Source of the DNA: JBFLVU01 sp964589625
GTDB taxonomy: Bacteria; Acidobacteriota; UBA4820; DSQY01
DNA length: 64,000 nucleotides
Direction: 5' to 3'
NCBI GenBank assembly: GCA_964589625.1
Contig: CAZPSH010000010.1
Span: 43,079 to 107,078 of the forward strand
Every line of letters begins with the position of its first letter. Positions within the stretch are counted from its first letter, which is position 1. Position numbers and translations under genes: made by a program. The notes beneath the pieces were generated by a model. It had not been told where the DNA came from. It saw only the letters and a list, made by a program, of their open reading frames with translations, and did not search any database. Positions 26,495 to 34,555 of the stretch are shown here, piece by piece.

Positions 26495-26883
26495 GTGGCT
26501 CCTCCCCCGTTGAGGGCCTTCCGGATGGCGCGGGCCAACTCCGAGAGGTCGATGGGCTTTTCGATCCGGCCGGCCGGCTCCGGCATGGGAGCGCACGACT
26601 TGTCGAAGAGCTGGACGTCGCTTGCGCCGGTGATGAAGATCACGGGCAGGTTGCGAAGGGCGGGCGTCTCGCGGAGGGACCGGTACACCTGTATCCCCGA
26701 CTGGTTGGGCATGTGAACGTCCAGGAGGAGGAGGTCCGGGGGATCCCCCAGCGCCGCGGCCAACACCGCCTCGGGGTCGGACACGGCGCGGGGGGCGTGG
26801 CCCTCGTCCTCCAGCCAGGCGCATAGGAACGTCAGCGTATCCGGCTCGTCGTCGACCACCAGGATCTTTTTGGGAGGCTCCAT
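26491..26883 (-). CDS. Single-domain response regulator (module B)
   Basis: A 130-aa receiver with no output domain: LVVDDEPDTLTFL, phospho-Asp in LLLDVHMPNQSG, switch Thr in IFITGAS and Lys in RIEKPID. The Thr-to-Lys loop is 24 residues and carries MPEPAG, parallel to the other receivers of these modules. It lies between two kinase genes of the same cysteine-PAS type, 27 bases after the first and overlapping the second by 4 bases, so all three are translated from one message. Confidence 0.9.
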   Translation of the reverse strand: MEPPKKILVVDDEPDTLTFLCAWLEDEGHAPRAVSDPEAVLAAALGDPPDLLLLDVHMPNQSGIQVYRSLRETPALRNLPVIFITGASDVQLFDKSCAPMPEPAGRIEKPIDLSELARAIRKALNGGGAT

Positions 26884-26910
26884 GGATCCTCCTTTGCGAT
26901 CTTCCGAGTG

Positions 26911-27942
26911 TCACACCGCGGGAACACGCGCGACCCACCGCGCGCCGCCGGCCTCCGCCCTTGCGAATTCGAGAGAGCCCCCGTGGGCGCGCGCCACGCG
27001 CGAGGCGGCGTGAATCCACAACCCGGCGCGGTCCGCCCCGTGGGGAACGTACACCTCGCCGAGGGCCCCCGCGAGGGTGGCCGGATCCAGCGGGGCTCCT
27101 CCGTGGCGGACCTCCAAGCGGACCCACGGCGGCTCGGCCCGGGCCTCCAGAACGACCCGCCTCTCCCCTCCTGATTCATCGTCCCCACACGCGTCCAGGG
27201 CGCTTTCAACGAGGTTGACGAGCATGGCCTGGATGGCGTTCGGGTCGCCGGGGAAGGCCAGGTCCTGGGTCCGGCTGGCCAGGTCCACGTCCAGCGCGTC
27301 GGAGACCTTTCGGCACTGGGCCATTGCCGATTCCACGACCTCTCGGGCGGAGAGGGCCTTGGGGTGCATCTCCCGGTCCCTCGCGTAGTACAGGATGTTC
27401 CCGACAACGGACCGGACCCGCACGAGGTTCCTGCGGACCATGACGGCGCCTGCCGCCACCCTTTCGGAATTCCCCTTCCGGTGGCCCGACTCCAGGAGGT
27501 ACACCCCCCCCTCGAGGGAGTTGAGGGCTCCCTTGAGGGCGTGCGTGATGGACGCCACGAATGCCTCCAGGGAGGCCAGCCGGGTTTGGGCAGGAAGGCG
27601 CCCCGACGGGGCTCTCGGGCGGGCCAGGAGGAGGACGAGCCGTGCCCCATCCGAGGGGCCCAGGAGGGGGACCGCCGTGACGGACGTCTCCACCGTCTCT
27701 CCCGACGGTCCCCGAAATGTCTCCTCAACGGTATGGGTGGCGCCCTCTTCCAGGGCCCGGCGGACGGGGCACTCGACGCAGTCCGCCGCCGCCACGCCGA
27801 AGGCCAGGGAGCAGGGGATCCCCGGGCGGGCCGCGTAGGTCTCCCTCGCGGCCTCGCTGGCGGCCACGACCGTCAGATCGCCGTCCACCAGGGCCGCCCA
27901 GCCTCCAACGCGTTCGAGAAGGCGCTCCTCCAGTTCACCCAC
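26911..27942 (-). CDS. Histidine kinase-like protein with cysteine PAS, divergent ATPase
   Basis: A 343-aa protein. The N-terminal PAS (about 10-110) has the paired cysteines (IPCSLAF ... DCVECPV). The H box SITHALKGALNSLEGGVY is the same unusual type as in the neighbouring kinase. The HATPase domain has an N box (NLVESALDAC) but weak G boxes: RHGGAPLDP replaces DDGxGI, and RAGLWIHAASRVA stands where GTGLGL is expected. ATP binding may therefore be impaired, and the protein could act as a phosphatase or heterodimer partner of the intact kinase. It starts 54 bases after the HdrD-receiver gene in the same operon. Confidence 0.8.
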   Translation of the reverse strand: MGELEERLLERVGGWAALVDGDLTVVAASEAARETYAARPGIPCSLAFGVAAADCVECPVRRALEEGATHTVEETFRGPSGETVETSVTAVPLLGPSDGARLVLLLARPRAPSGRLPAQTRLASLEAFVASITHALKGALNSLEGGVYLLESGHRKGNSERVAAGAVMVRRNLVRVRSVVGNILYYARDREMHPKALSAREVVESAMAQCRKVSDALDVDLASRTQDLAFPGDPNAIQAMLVNLVESALDACGDDESGGERRVVLEARAEPPWVRLEVRHGGAPLDPATLAGALGEVYVPHGADRAGLWIHAASRVARAHGGSLEFARAEAGGARWVARVPAV

Positions 27943-27996
27943 GGGAATCCCCCGCCCGGCCGACCGTACGGCCGGCCGGGTCCGGAAAGGAGCGCA

Positions 27997-29736
27997 TCAG
28001 TGGAGCTTCCCCTTCAGTTCGAAAATCTTTCTTACGTTTAGGACGAGGGATTCCTCATCCACGGGCTTGTTCATGAAGCCTTCCGGCGGAGGCACCGGGC
28101 GCTCGTAAATGAGCCGCCTCATTTCGGGCTTGCCCGTGACCACGCAGATGGGCAGGGTTTTCAGGTCCGGGTCCTCGCGCAGGGCGATGAAGACGTCCAC
28201 GCCGCTCTTCCCCGGCATGGACAGGTCCAGCGTCATGAGGTCGGGCCTGCGGGTCCGGGCCAGCTCAAGCGCCTCCTTGCCGTTCGACGCCCTCAGGACC
28301 GTGGCTCCATTGTCTTCCAGCACGGCGCCGATGAAGGCCACCATGTCGGGCTCGTCGTCCACAACCAGCACGGTCTTCCCAACGAAGGCCGGGGCGTGCG
28401 CCTTGACCTCCATGCGCGCCTTCCTTTCCTGCGGAACGAGGGCGTCCGCCACGAGGTTCACGAGCTGGGTGACCTTCATGTTGAGCTTGTAGTGCTTGAT
28501 GAGGTCCGTGAGGCCGTCCACGCAGTTGTGGCAGGAGGTAACGACCGCCTGCGCCCCCGTGGCCGAGAGCTGGTCCGCCTTCACCTTGGCCGACTTGAGG
28601 CGCCGCGGGGCATACTCGGACATGGACATGGCGCCCCCCCCGCCCGTGCAGCAGTAGTTCTCCGCCCGGTTCGGGTACATCTCCCGGAAGTCCCCGAGAA
28701 CGTGCCGGAGCAGTTCTCGCGGCTCCTCGAACATGCCGCAGGAGCGGGCGTTGTTGCAGGAATCGTGGTAGGTGGCGGAAAGGGCGTTCTTGCTCCGGTC
28801 CACGTTGATCCGCCCCTCCTGGATGTAGCGGAGCATGGTGACCACCGAACTCTCCATCTCGAAATCGAGGTCCATTCCGGCCCAGTTCTGCGCTTCGCAG
28901 CGGGTGGACCGGTACCCGTGGCCGCACTCCGAGATGACGAGCTTCTTCCCCTTCAGGTCCTTCACCTTTTCGAAGAGCCGGCGCGCCACGGCTCCCCCGA
29001 GTTCGTCGTCCCCCGAGAAGAGGCCGAAGTTGGTCATGTCCCAGCCCTCGCTGGGCATGGTCCAATTCTCTCCCGCGTAGTAGAAAATCTTCGCCGCGTC
29101 CTTGATGGTCCGGGGATCGTACTTCACTTCTCGGGGATTGATGGAGTAGACGACGTCGGCTCCGGCCTTGTCGACGGGGATCGCCGCGGCGGGATCGCCC
29201 ACCTCCTCCACGAGTTCGTCGGACATCCACTGGATGGTCTCCAGGTAGTCCTCCTTGAGGACCCCCATCTGGTTGCCGATCTCCCACTGATCCTTGCTCA
29301 CCACGGCCACCCCTTCGGGCATGACGCCCACGTGCACGAGGAGGCCCCTGGTCATCCGGTTCAATACGGCGAAGTCCACTCCCATGGGGCAGTTGAGTGT
29401 GCAACGGCGGCAGTTGGTGCATTTCCCGAAGGCGATGTCCTTCAGCTCTTCGAGTTCCTCGTCGGTGAAGACGCTCTTGGCCCCCACCCACCACGGAATG
29501 GCCCGCCCCGCCCAGTCCACGTGTCGCTTGAAGATCTTTCGGATTCGGTCGGCCTTGTAGGCCGGCGCGTAGGTCACGTCGTCGGGATTCGTGAGGACAT
29601 AGTGGCAGGATTCGGTGCACATCCCGCAATGGACGCATCCCACCAGTGAAGAAACCACGGGCCTGGACAGCTTCTGCGGGAGCCTCTCCAGGAACTTCTG
29701 CGCCTTGTACGATCTTTCCAAGCTCATCGGCGTCAC
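27997..29736 (-). CDS. HdrD/DsrK-like Fe-S oxidoreductase fused to a receiver domain (module B)
   Basis: A 579-aa protein with two parts. Residues 1-440 are an HdrD/HmcF-type protein: 4Fe-4S sites CVHCGMCTESCH (about 34) and CTNCRRCTLNCPMG (about 105), then CCG-type domains with YHDSCNNARSCG and NYCCTGGGGAMSMSE. Residues 454-579 are a complete receiver: LVVDDEPDMVAFI, phospho-Asp in LMTLDLSMPGKSG, switch Thr in VVTGK and Lys in FMNKPVDEE. The joint runs through a short charged linker. The phosphorylation pocket has all key residues, so phospho-control of, or by, an electron-transfer enzyme is plausible. It follows its NarI-like partner by 30 bases. I know of no characterised example of this fusion. 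Confidence 0.9.
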   Translation of the reverse strand: MTPMSLERSYKAQKFLERLPQKLSRPVVSSLVGCVHCGMCTESCHYVLTNPDDVTYAPAYKADRIRKIFKRHVDWAGRAIPWWVGAKSVFTDEELEELKDIAFGKCTNCRRCTLNCPMGVDFAVLNRMTRGLLVHVGVMPEGVAVVSKDQWEIGNQMGVLKEDYLETIQWMSDELVEEVGDPAAAIPVDKAGADVVYSINPREVKYDPRTIKDAAKIFYYAGENWTMPSEGWDMTNFGLFSGDDELGGAVARRLFEKVKDLKGKKLVISECGHGYRSTRCEAQNWAGMDLDFEMESSVVTMLRYIQEGRINVDRSKNALSATYHDSCNNARSCGMFEEPRELLRHVLGDFREMYPNRAENYCCTGGGGAMSMSEYAPRRLKSAKVKADQLSATGAQAVVTSCHNCVDGLTDLIKHYKLNMKVTQLVNLVADALVPQERKARMEVKAHAPAFVGKTVLVVDDEPDMVAFIGAVLEDNGATVLRASNGKEALELARTRRPDLMTLDLSMPGKSGVDVFIALREDPDLKTLPICVVTGKPEMRRLIYERPVPPPEGFMNKPVDEESLVLNVRKIFELKGKLH

Positions 29737-29766
29737 CTCTCGGACAGGAACGGCCGCGCGCCCGCC

Positions 29767-30465
29767 CTAGCGGGCAGCCGCCGATCCGGTGCCCCGCTGA
29801 AGGGGAAAGACTCCCCGGTGGCCCATGGTCCTGCCCAGGAAGTACCGCCCGAAGGGATAGTAGAGATAGTGGGAGATCTTGCTGAAGGGGACGTAGACCA
29901 GGAAAAAGGCCGTCAGAAGAAAGAAGGTGAGCAGGGGCCATTCGGCCTTTTCGGGGGTGTTGGGCGCGGCGAGGACCCCGATGAGGAACCAAGCGGTCAG
30001 GAGCAAGAGGGAGAAAATGTCATCGGGCGTGCTGATGGCCCGGATGTGCGGTCTTACCAGCCGCCTCACGATCCGGGCGCAACCCACCAGGAAGGCGGCG
30101 GCGATGAGGACGCGGAAGGCGCTCAGCGTGCCGGGAAGATGAAGAAAGCCCGGCGCATAGGGAATGACGAAGGAGAGGGTGATGGCCGCCACGACGCCGA
30201 CGTGAAAGATCACGAACTGGATCCAGAAGAAGGGGTTCCGGCGCGTGCTTTCCATGGCCCAGGGCATGGCCACGTTGAACATGGAGTAGGCGATGGCCTT
30301 CTTCCGGTTCTCCGAGCTTCCCTTCCCCGTGAAGGCTTGCCTCTCCTTCCCGAACTTGAAGGAGAACATCCACCTCAAGCGAAGGATGTAGACGGCCGCC
30401 ATGAAGACCAGCGCGATCTCCTGGAGGCGGTGCTCGGCAAAGTGAAGGAGCGTGCTTTCGGTCAT
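29767..30465 (-). CDS. NarI/HmcE-like membrane cytochrome b subunit (module B)
   Basis: A 232-aa membrane protein with five predicted helices (about 12-30, 78-100, 112-130, 145-165, 172-192). Haem-ligand-like histidines are in FVIFHVGVV and FSKISHYLYYPFGRYF, the second being the typical C-terminal motif of this family. It is shorter than the module A copy and nearer in size to HmcE and NarI. It lies 12 bases after the macrodomain gene and 30 before the HdrD-receiver gene. It should carry electrons between the quinone pool and that fusion protein. Confidence 0.85.
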   Translation of the reverse strand: MTESTLLHFAEHRLQEIALVFMAAVYILRLRWMFSFKFGKERQAFTGKGSSENRKKAIAYSMFNVAMPWAMESTRRNPFFWIQFVIFHVGVVAAITLSFVIPYAPGFLHLPGTLSAFRVLIAAAFLVGCARIVRRLVRPHIRAISTPDDIFSLLLLTAWFLIGVLAAPNTPEKAEWPLLTFFLLTAFFLVYVPFSKISHYLYYPFGRYFLGRTMGHRGVFPLQRGTGSAAAR

Positions 30466-30477
30466 GTCCGTCCCTTT

Positions 30478-31005
30478 CTAACCGAGGGCGCCGACGCGCG
30501 CGTGGAAAGGCTTGAGTTCCCGCTGGTCCAGGACGCAGACCACAACCTCCGAAAGGCGCGCCTCGTTCCCGAGGTGGGCCGCGATCTCCTCCACCAACAC
30601 CTTGCTGCAGAGGTCGAGGGAGACCCCGTAGAAGCCCGCGCCCATGGCGGGAAAGGCGACCTGTTTCAGGCCGGCCTCCTCCGCCGCCTCGAGGGCGCTG
30701 CGAACCGCTTTTCGCAGCTTCTTCTCCTCGTCGGGCTCGTGGTGGCGCGGGCCCACGGCGTGGATGATGCGCTTGGCCTTGAGGTTGCCCGCCTGGGTCA
30801 CCACCGCCTCGCCCGCTTCAAGCGGGCCCAGACCGTTCAGCTCGGCCTGGATGGACGGCCCCCCGCGCTGGGCGATGGCGCCTCCGAAGCCGGTCCCCAG
30901 CTTGAGGTCGGGCCTCGCGTAATAGACGAAGGACTCCACGTCCAGGTCCGTGATGTCGCCCTGCACCAGCCTGAGCGTCTTTCCCCGTATCACCTTCTCG
31001 GTCAT
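30478..31005 (-). CDS. Macrodomain protein with altered ADP-ribose loop
   Basis: The ATG at 31005 gives 175 aa and overlaps the Rrf2 gene stop (TGATG). The macrodomain is recognised from LVQGDITDLDVESFV, GGAIAQRGGPSIQAEL, TQAGNLKAKRIIHAVGP and VAFPAMGAGFYGVS. The usual VNAAN segment that contacts ADP-ribose is replaced by VYYARPDL. Macrodomains bind or hydrolyse ADP-ribose, O-acetyl-ADP-ribose or related nucleotides; the change suggests another ligand or another chemistry. Its place between an Rrf2 regulator and a membrane redox module is unusual and hints at a role in NAD-linked or redox signalling. Confidence 0.85.
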   Translation of the reverse strand: MTEKVIRGKTLRLVQGDITDLDVESFVYYARPDLKLGTGFGGAIAQRGGPSIQAELNGLGPLEAGEAVVTQAGNLKAKRIIHAVGPRHHEPDEEKKLRKAVRSALEAAEEAGLKQVAFPAMGAGFYGVSLDLCSKVLVEEIAAHLGNEARLSEVVVCVLDQRELKPFHARVGALG

Positions 31006-31466
31006 CAGTGCCTTGCCTCCCTTCTCCGCGCCTCCAGCTTCCCTTCGAGTTCCCCCTTGAGCCGTGGGTCCTTCAGGTCCTCCAGCGTGAACGCATCCAA
31101 AACCCCCCGGATCTCCTCGTTGATCAGCCCGTAGACCACGCGGCACTCGCAGTCACCGGCCCTCAGGCAGGTCGTGGAATCTTCCAGGCAGTGGAGGATG
31201 GCCACGGGGCCGATGGCGGCCTCGATGATCTGGCGAAGGGTGATGGAATCGGCGGGCCGGGTCAGCCGATATCCGCCCTGCTTGCCCGGAAAGCCCTTGA
31301 GGAGGCGCTGATTCCTCAGCGGCGCCGTGAGCTGCTCCAGGTAGCCTCGGGAAAGGTCCGTCCGCTCCGCCACGTCCGCCAGGCTCACCGGATGGCCGCC
31401 CTCGCCGTTCCGGGCGATGTCGAGCATCATGCGAAGGGCGTAGCGGGCCCGCGTGGATATCCTCAT
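31005..31466 (-). CDS. Rrf2 family regulator heading module B
   Basis: A 153-aa winged-helix regulator: MRISTRARYALRMMLDIARN, recognition region LSRGYLEQLTAPLRNQRLL and wing GKQGGYRLTRPA. Three cysteines around residues 93-106 (CLEDSTTCLRAGDCEC) match the region used by IscR-type Rrf2 proteins to hold an Fe-S cluster. It is the first gene of an operon of seven (macrodomain, NarI, HdrD-receiver, kinase, receiver, kinase), and a 21-bp palindrome lies 29 bases upstream of its start. Autoregulation through that site is likely. Rrf2 itself was named for regulation of the Desulfovibrio hmc operon, which encodes similar proteins. Confidence 0.93.
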   Translation of the reverse strand: MRISTRARYALRMMLDIARNGEGGHPVSLADVAERTDLSRGYLEQLTAPLRNQRLLKGFPGKQGGYRLTRPADSITLRQIIEAAIGPVAILHCLEDSTTCLRAGDCECRVVYGLINEEIRGVLDAFTLEDLKDPRLKGELEGKLEARRREARH

Positions 31467-31494
31467 GAGAGAAATCCTGAGGCCGGTAATCCTA

Positions 31495-31515
31495 CTAGTC
31501 CAGTAACAGTACTAG
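31495..31515 (-). promoter_or_regulatory. Imperfect 21-bp palindrome, probable Rrf2 operator
   Basis: CTAGT (31495-31499) and ACTAG (31511-31515) are perfect inverted arms around an 11-base centre in which three further pairs match, 8 of 10 pairs in all. The site lies 29 bases before the Rrf2 ATG and overlaps the likely promoter of the module B operon (TAGGAT on the minus strand is a -10 candidate). Size and position fit Rrf2/IscR operators. Confidence 0.6.
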
Positions 31516-31651
31516 GAGATAAAAGCTCAGGGTGTAGTCGCCCATCCCCGAGCCGGACTCAGATCCTGCCCCCGAGGGCCAGGAGACCCCGGGATAGCGC
31601 GCCTAGGCCATTCATATAAATGGAGTTGCAGATACGAAGACCGGGCCCTAG

Positions 31652-31691
31652 ATGGGGGCCTATGTGTTTCAACACGAAACAACGGCCCCAT
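31652..31691 (-). terminator. Nested inverted repeat after the second Rrf2 gene
   Basis: Outer arms ATGGGGGCC (31652-31660) and GGCCCCAT (31684-31691) enclose inner arms TGTTTC (31665-31670) and GAAACA (31676-31681) around a 5-base loop. It begins 8 bases after the Rrf2 stop codon on the minus strand. No T-run follows, so it is a terminator-like stem rather than a textbook intrinsic terminator; a regulatory site is the alternative. Confidence 0.5.
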
Positions 31692-31698
31692 TGGGACC

Positions 31699-32190
31699 CT
31701 ACCCAGCACTCCCCTCCGAGACCTTGGGAAGGGCCAGGACGTCCCCCCCTTCAAGGGCCCGCCTCACCGCGGCGGCCCACCCCGGCCGAATGAGGTCCGC
31801 CAGGGAGTAATCCTCGAAAACCTGCACGATGCGGTGGTTGATGAGGAGGTAGAGGAACCGGCATTCGCAGGCTTGGGACTGGGCGCAGTGGTCGGGCTCC
31901 AGGACGCAGTCCAGGATGGCGATGGGGCCGATGGAGGCTTCCACGACTTCCCGGAGCGTAATCTCCTTCGCCGGGCGGGCGAGGCGATAGCCCCCTTGCT
32001 TTCCGAGGATTCCCCGCAGGAGGTTGTGGTTCCTCAGAACGATGGCCAACTGCTCCAGATATCCGCGGGAGACGTGGGTCCGCTCGGAGACTCCCGACAG
32101 GCTCACCGGCTCGCTCTCGCCCCCGTTCCGAGCGATGTCCAGCATCATGCGAAGCGCGTAGCGGGCTCGGGTGGACAGTTTAAACGACAT
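31699..32190 (-). CDS. Second Rrf2 family regulator
   Basis: The ATG at 32190 gives 163 aa that align end to end with the other Rrf2 protein: shared STRARYALRMMLDIARNG, SRGYLEQL and LGKQGGYRLARPA. The cysteine trio is kept with different spacing (DCVLEPDHCAQSQACEC), so an Fe-S cluster is again likely. The two genes are separated by 232 bases carrying the palindrome and nested repeat, and look like an old tandem duplication. It lies 141 bases downstream of the start side of the multihaem cytochrome gene, on the same strand, and may control it. Confidence 0.92.
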   Translation of the reverse strand: MSFKLSTRARYALRMMLDIARNGGESEPVSLSGVSERTHVSRGYLEQLAIVLRNHNLLRGILGKQGGYRLARPAKEITLREVVEASIGPIAILDCVLEPDHCAQSQACECRFLYLLINHRIVQVFEDYSLADLIRPGWAAAVRRALEGGDVLALPKVSEGSAG

Positions 32191-32331
32191 CTTCCCACCT
32201 CCGGGGGCCGGCCCGACGTGCAGAACCAGAGGGCCTGCCGGATTCTCTATTTCGTCGCCGGGCAGGGCCGTTCGGCGCACTGCCGTCTCTCCTACCGGAT
32301 CACTACGTATTCTACACCCAGGCCCGTTCCG

Positions 32332-34320
32332 TCACTCGGTCCCCTTCTTGTCCTGTCCGAGGGGCGACAGGCGGTCGATCTCTTTCTTCAGAAACTCCGC
32401 CGTCTCCTTCTTCGCCTCCTCCAGGTAGCCGGGGTGCTCGTGTTGATACATCTCCTCCGGCATGTACCCGGTGATCCAGCTGGGATTCATCGGGTAGACG
32501 TGGGGGCTGAAGACGGTGGAATAGAGGTGCCAGACGGCGATGGCCAGCGTGGCGAGCCACGCCTCGTAATAGTGAACGACGAGGGCCACATCCAGGGCGC
32601 CCTTCGGAAGGTAGTGGACGAACCAGTTGTCGAACCAGAGGAGGAGGCCCGTGACCACCATCACGGCGGTGCCCCATACCAGGGCCCAGTACTCGGCCTT
32701 CTCCACGTAGGAGAAGCGCTGGATGCAGGCGGCGTTCTCCTTTTTCCCCAGGTTGTAGAGGATGCGATCGACGAAGAAGCGGAAGTCCTGGGGCTTGGGC
32801 CACATGTCGCGGAAGAACTTGCGCCCGCGCGGAGTGAAGAGAAAGACCGCGTGCCAGAGGATGGCCCCACCGAACACCACGGCGGCGACGCGGTGGACCG
32901 TTCCCCGCAGCGCGAACCCGCCCTCCCAGCCGAAGAACAGGGTGGAAACCCAGCTCTCGCTGAAGCGGAGCGCGAAGCCCGAGATCACGAGCGTGATGAA
33001 GCTCGCCATGAGGATGGCGTGCTGGGCCACCTCGTCGGGCCGCATGCGGATGACCTGGGGCTTGCGCCGCAGGAGGCCCAGGATTTGACGCCACAGGTCG
33101 AGGAGCCAGTGGGCGACCATGAGGCCGATGACGGCCACGATCACGACGATGTAGAGCTTCTCGACGATGTCCGCCGCCCGCGTTTGGAGCCCCCCCTGAA
33201 CGCCGTGGATCGGTGTGGCCGCCAGGGCCTCCGAAATGCCCGGGTGGCACTCGCCGCAGGTGGCCCTCAGGTTCTTCGGGTTGACCGTGGACGTGACATC
33301 CGAACTGGGCAGGATCCGGTGAACCCCGTGGCAGGAGGCGCAGTTGGCCACGTGGACGTCCCCGGCTTTGCTCTTAAGGCCGTGGTAGGAATCGATGAAG
33401 GTGATCAGGCGGCCCGGGGGCAGGCCGTACTTGGCGTTGAGCACCTCCGACTCGTGGCAGGGAGAGCACGTGGCTTCGGCCACCCTGGATCGCGAGACCG
33501 GCGACCGCGGATCGGACGGCGGGATGATGCCGTGCTCACCGTGGCAGGTGGTGCAAACCGGCGCGTCCGTTTCGCCGCGCGAGGCCAGTTTACCGTGGAT
33601 GCCCTCCCAGTAGTCCCCCTCCACTCCCTTGTGGCATTTCCCGCACGTCTTCGGGATATTGAAGTGGTTGATGGAGGAGTCGTGATCCCCCGGGGAGAGG
33701 ATTTGGTGCGCCGAGGTCTCCGTCGTATGGCAGTCGATGCAGGTGGCCGCGACGTACACGCCGCCCTTGGCCGCCTGGCCGTGGACCGAACTCGTGTAGA
33801 TGTCCACGGGGTGCTGGATTCGGATGTCGTACTTCTTCACGAGGTCGATGTTCTCGTGGCACTTCCCGCACGTGGCCGGGAGGTTCGCCGGGTGCGTGGT
33901 CGAGGCCTTGGCGGTGGCGGGAAGGACCTCGTGGGTGCCGTGGCACGAGGCGCAGGTGGGGATGTCGACGGATTCTCCCACGTTGAGCCGCCCGTGCCTC
34001 TTGTACTGCTCCGCCTCCTCTGCGTGGCAGGAGCGGCACCCCTCGCATCCGGCCGAGAAGGTCTTCTCCGGCGCGGCGTGGGGGAACACGGTCTTGTCCG
34101 AGTGGCAGTCCTGACAAACCAGATCCTTGTGGATGGACAACCGGAGATCGTCGGCGATCTTGCTCTTGTGAGCGCTCTCCTCGTGGCAGTTGATGCACGA
34201 CTGGGAGTCGATCTTCTCGGCTTCCTCCGCCCACGCGAGGGAGGGGGCCGCGCAGGCAACGAGAGCTCCGAACAGGATCCAGAGAAGGGATCGTCGTTTC
34301 CCGCTGGGTTTCACTTTCAT
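32332..34320 (-). CDS. 11-haem cytochrome c fused to membrane cytochrome b domain
   Basis: The ATG at 34320 gives 662 aa with a signal peptide (about 9-31, ending SLAWA). Residues 40-400 hold eleven CxxCH haem-binding motifs (CINCH, CQDCH, CRSCH, CASCH, CGKCH, CIDCH, CGKCH, CTTCH, CSPCH, CASCH, CGECH). The C-terminal part (about 425-630) has four to five membrane helices with histidines (VAHWLLDLW, TVHRVAAVV, ILWHAVFLF, AVWHLYSTV) typical of di-haem cytochrome b561/formate dehydrogenase gamma domains. It should take electrons from the quinol pool straight to a periplasmic haem wire in one polypeptide. No partner oxidoreductase is adjacent. Confidence 0.92.
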   Translation of the reverse strand: MKVKPSGKRRSLLWILFGALVACAAPSLAWAEEAEKIDSQSCINCHEESAHKSKIADDLRLSIHKDLVCQDCHSDKTVFPHAAPEKTFSAGCEGCRSCHAEEAEQYKRHGRLNVGESVDIPTCASCHGTHEVLPATAKASTTHPANLPATCGKCHENIDLVKKYDIRIQHPVDIYTSSVHGQAAKGGVYVAATCIDCHTTETSAHQILSPGDHDSSINHFNIPKTCGKCHKGVEGDYWEGIHGKLASRGETDAPVCTTCHGEHGIIPPSDPRSPVSRSRVAEATCSPCHESEVLNAKYGLPPGRLITFIDSYHGLKSKAGDVHVANCASCHGVHRILPSSDVTSTVNPKNLRATCGECHPGISEALAATPIHGVQGGLQTRAADIVEKLYIVVIVAVIGLMVAHWLLDLWRQILGLLRRKPQVIRMRPDEVAQHAILMASFITLVISGFALRFSESWVSTLFFGWEGGFALRGTVHRVAAVVFGGAILWHAVFLFTPRGRKFFRDMWPKPQDFRFFVDRILYNLGKKENAACIQRFSYVEKAEYWALVWGTAVMVVTGLLLWFDNWFVHYLPKGALDVALVVHYYEAWLATLAIAVWHLYSTVFSPHVYPMNPSWITGYMPEEMYQHEHPGYLEEAKKETAEFLKKEIDRLSPLGQDKKGTE

Positions 34321-34555
34321 CTTCGGCGCTCCTCCTCGTGGGGGGCGGACAAACCACGGGCGGGCTCGACACCGCCCGGGGGGTTCGACATGTGCGGCCG
34401 GCGTTCCCTTCGGAAGAGGCGGATGGCCCCTCCGGGGTCCGTGGCCGTCCTTTGCATAGCGTGCGGACCTGCAAAAAACCGGTATTTCGTGCCTGCGGTC
34501 CTCGCAGTGAGGGATATGCCCCACATCAATAGACTTCCAGGTCCGACAGACAGTC

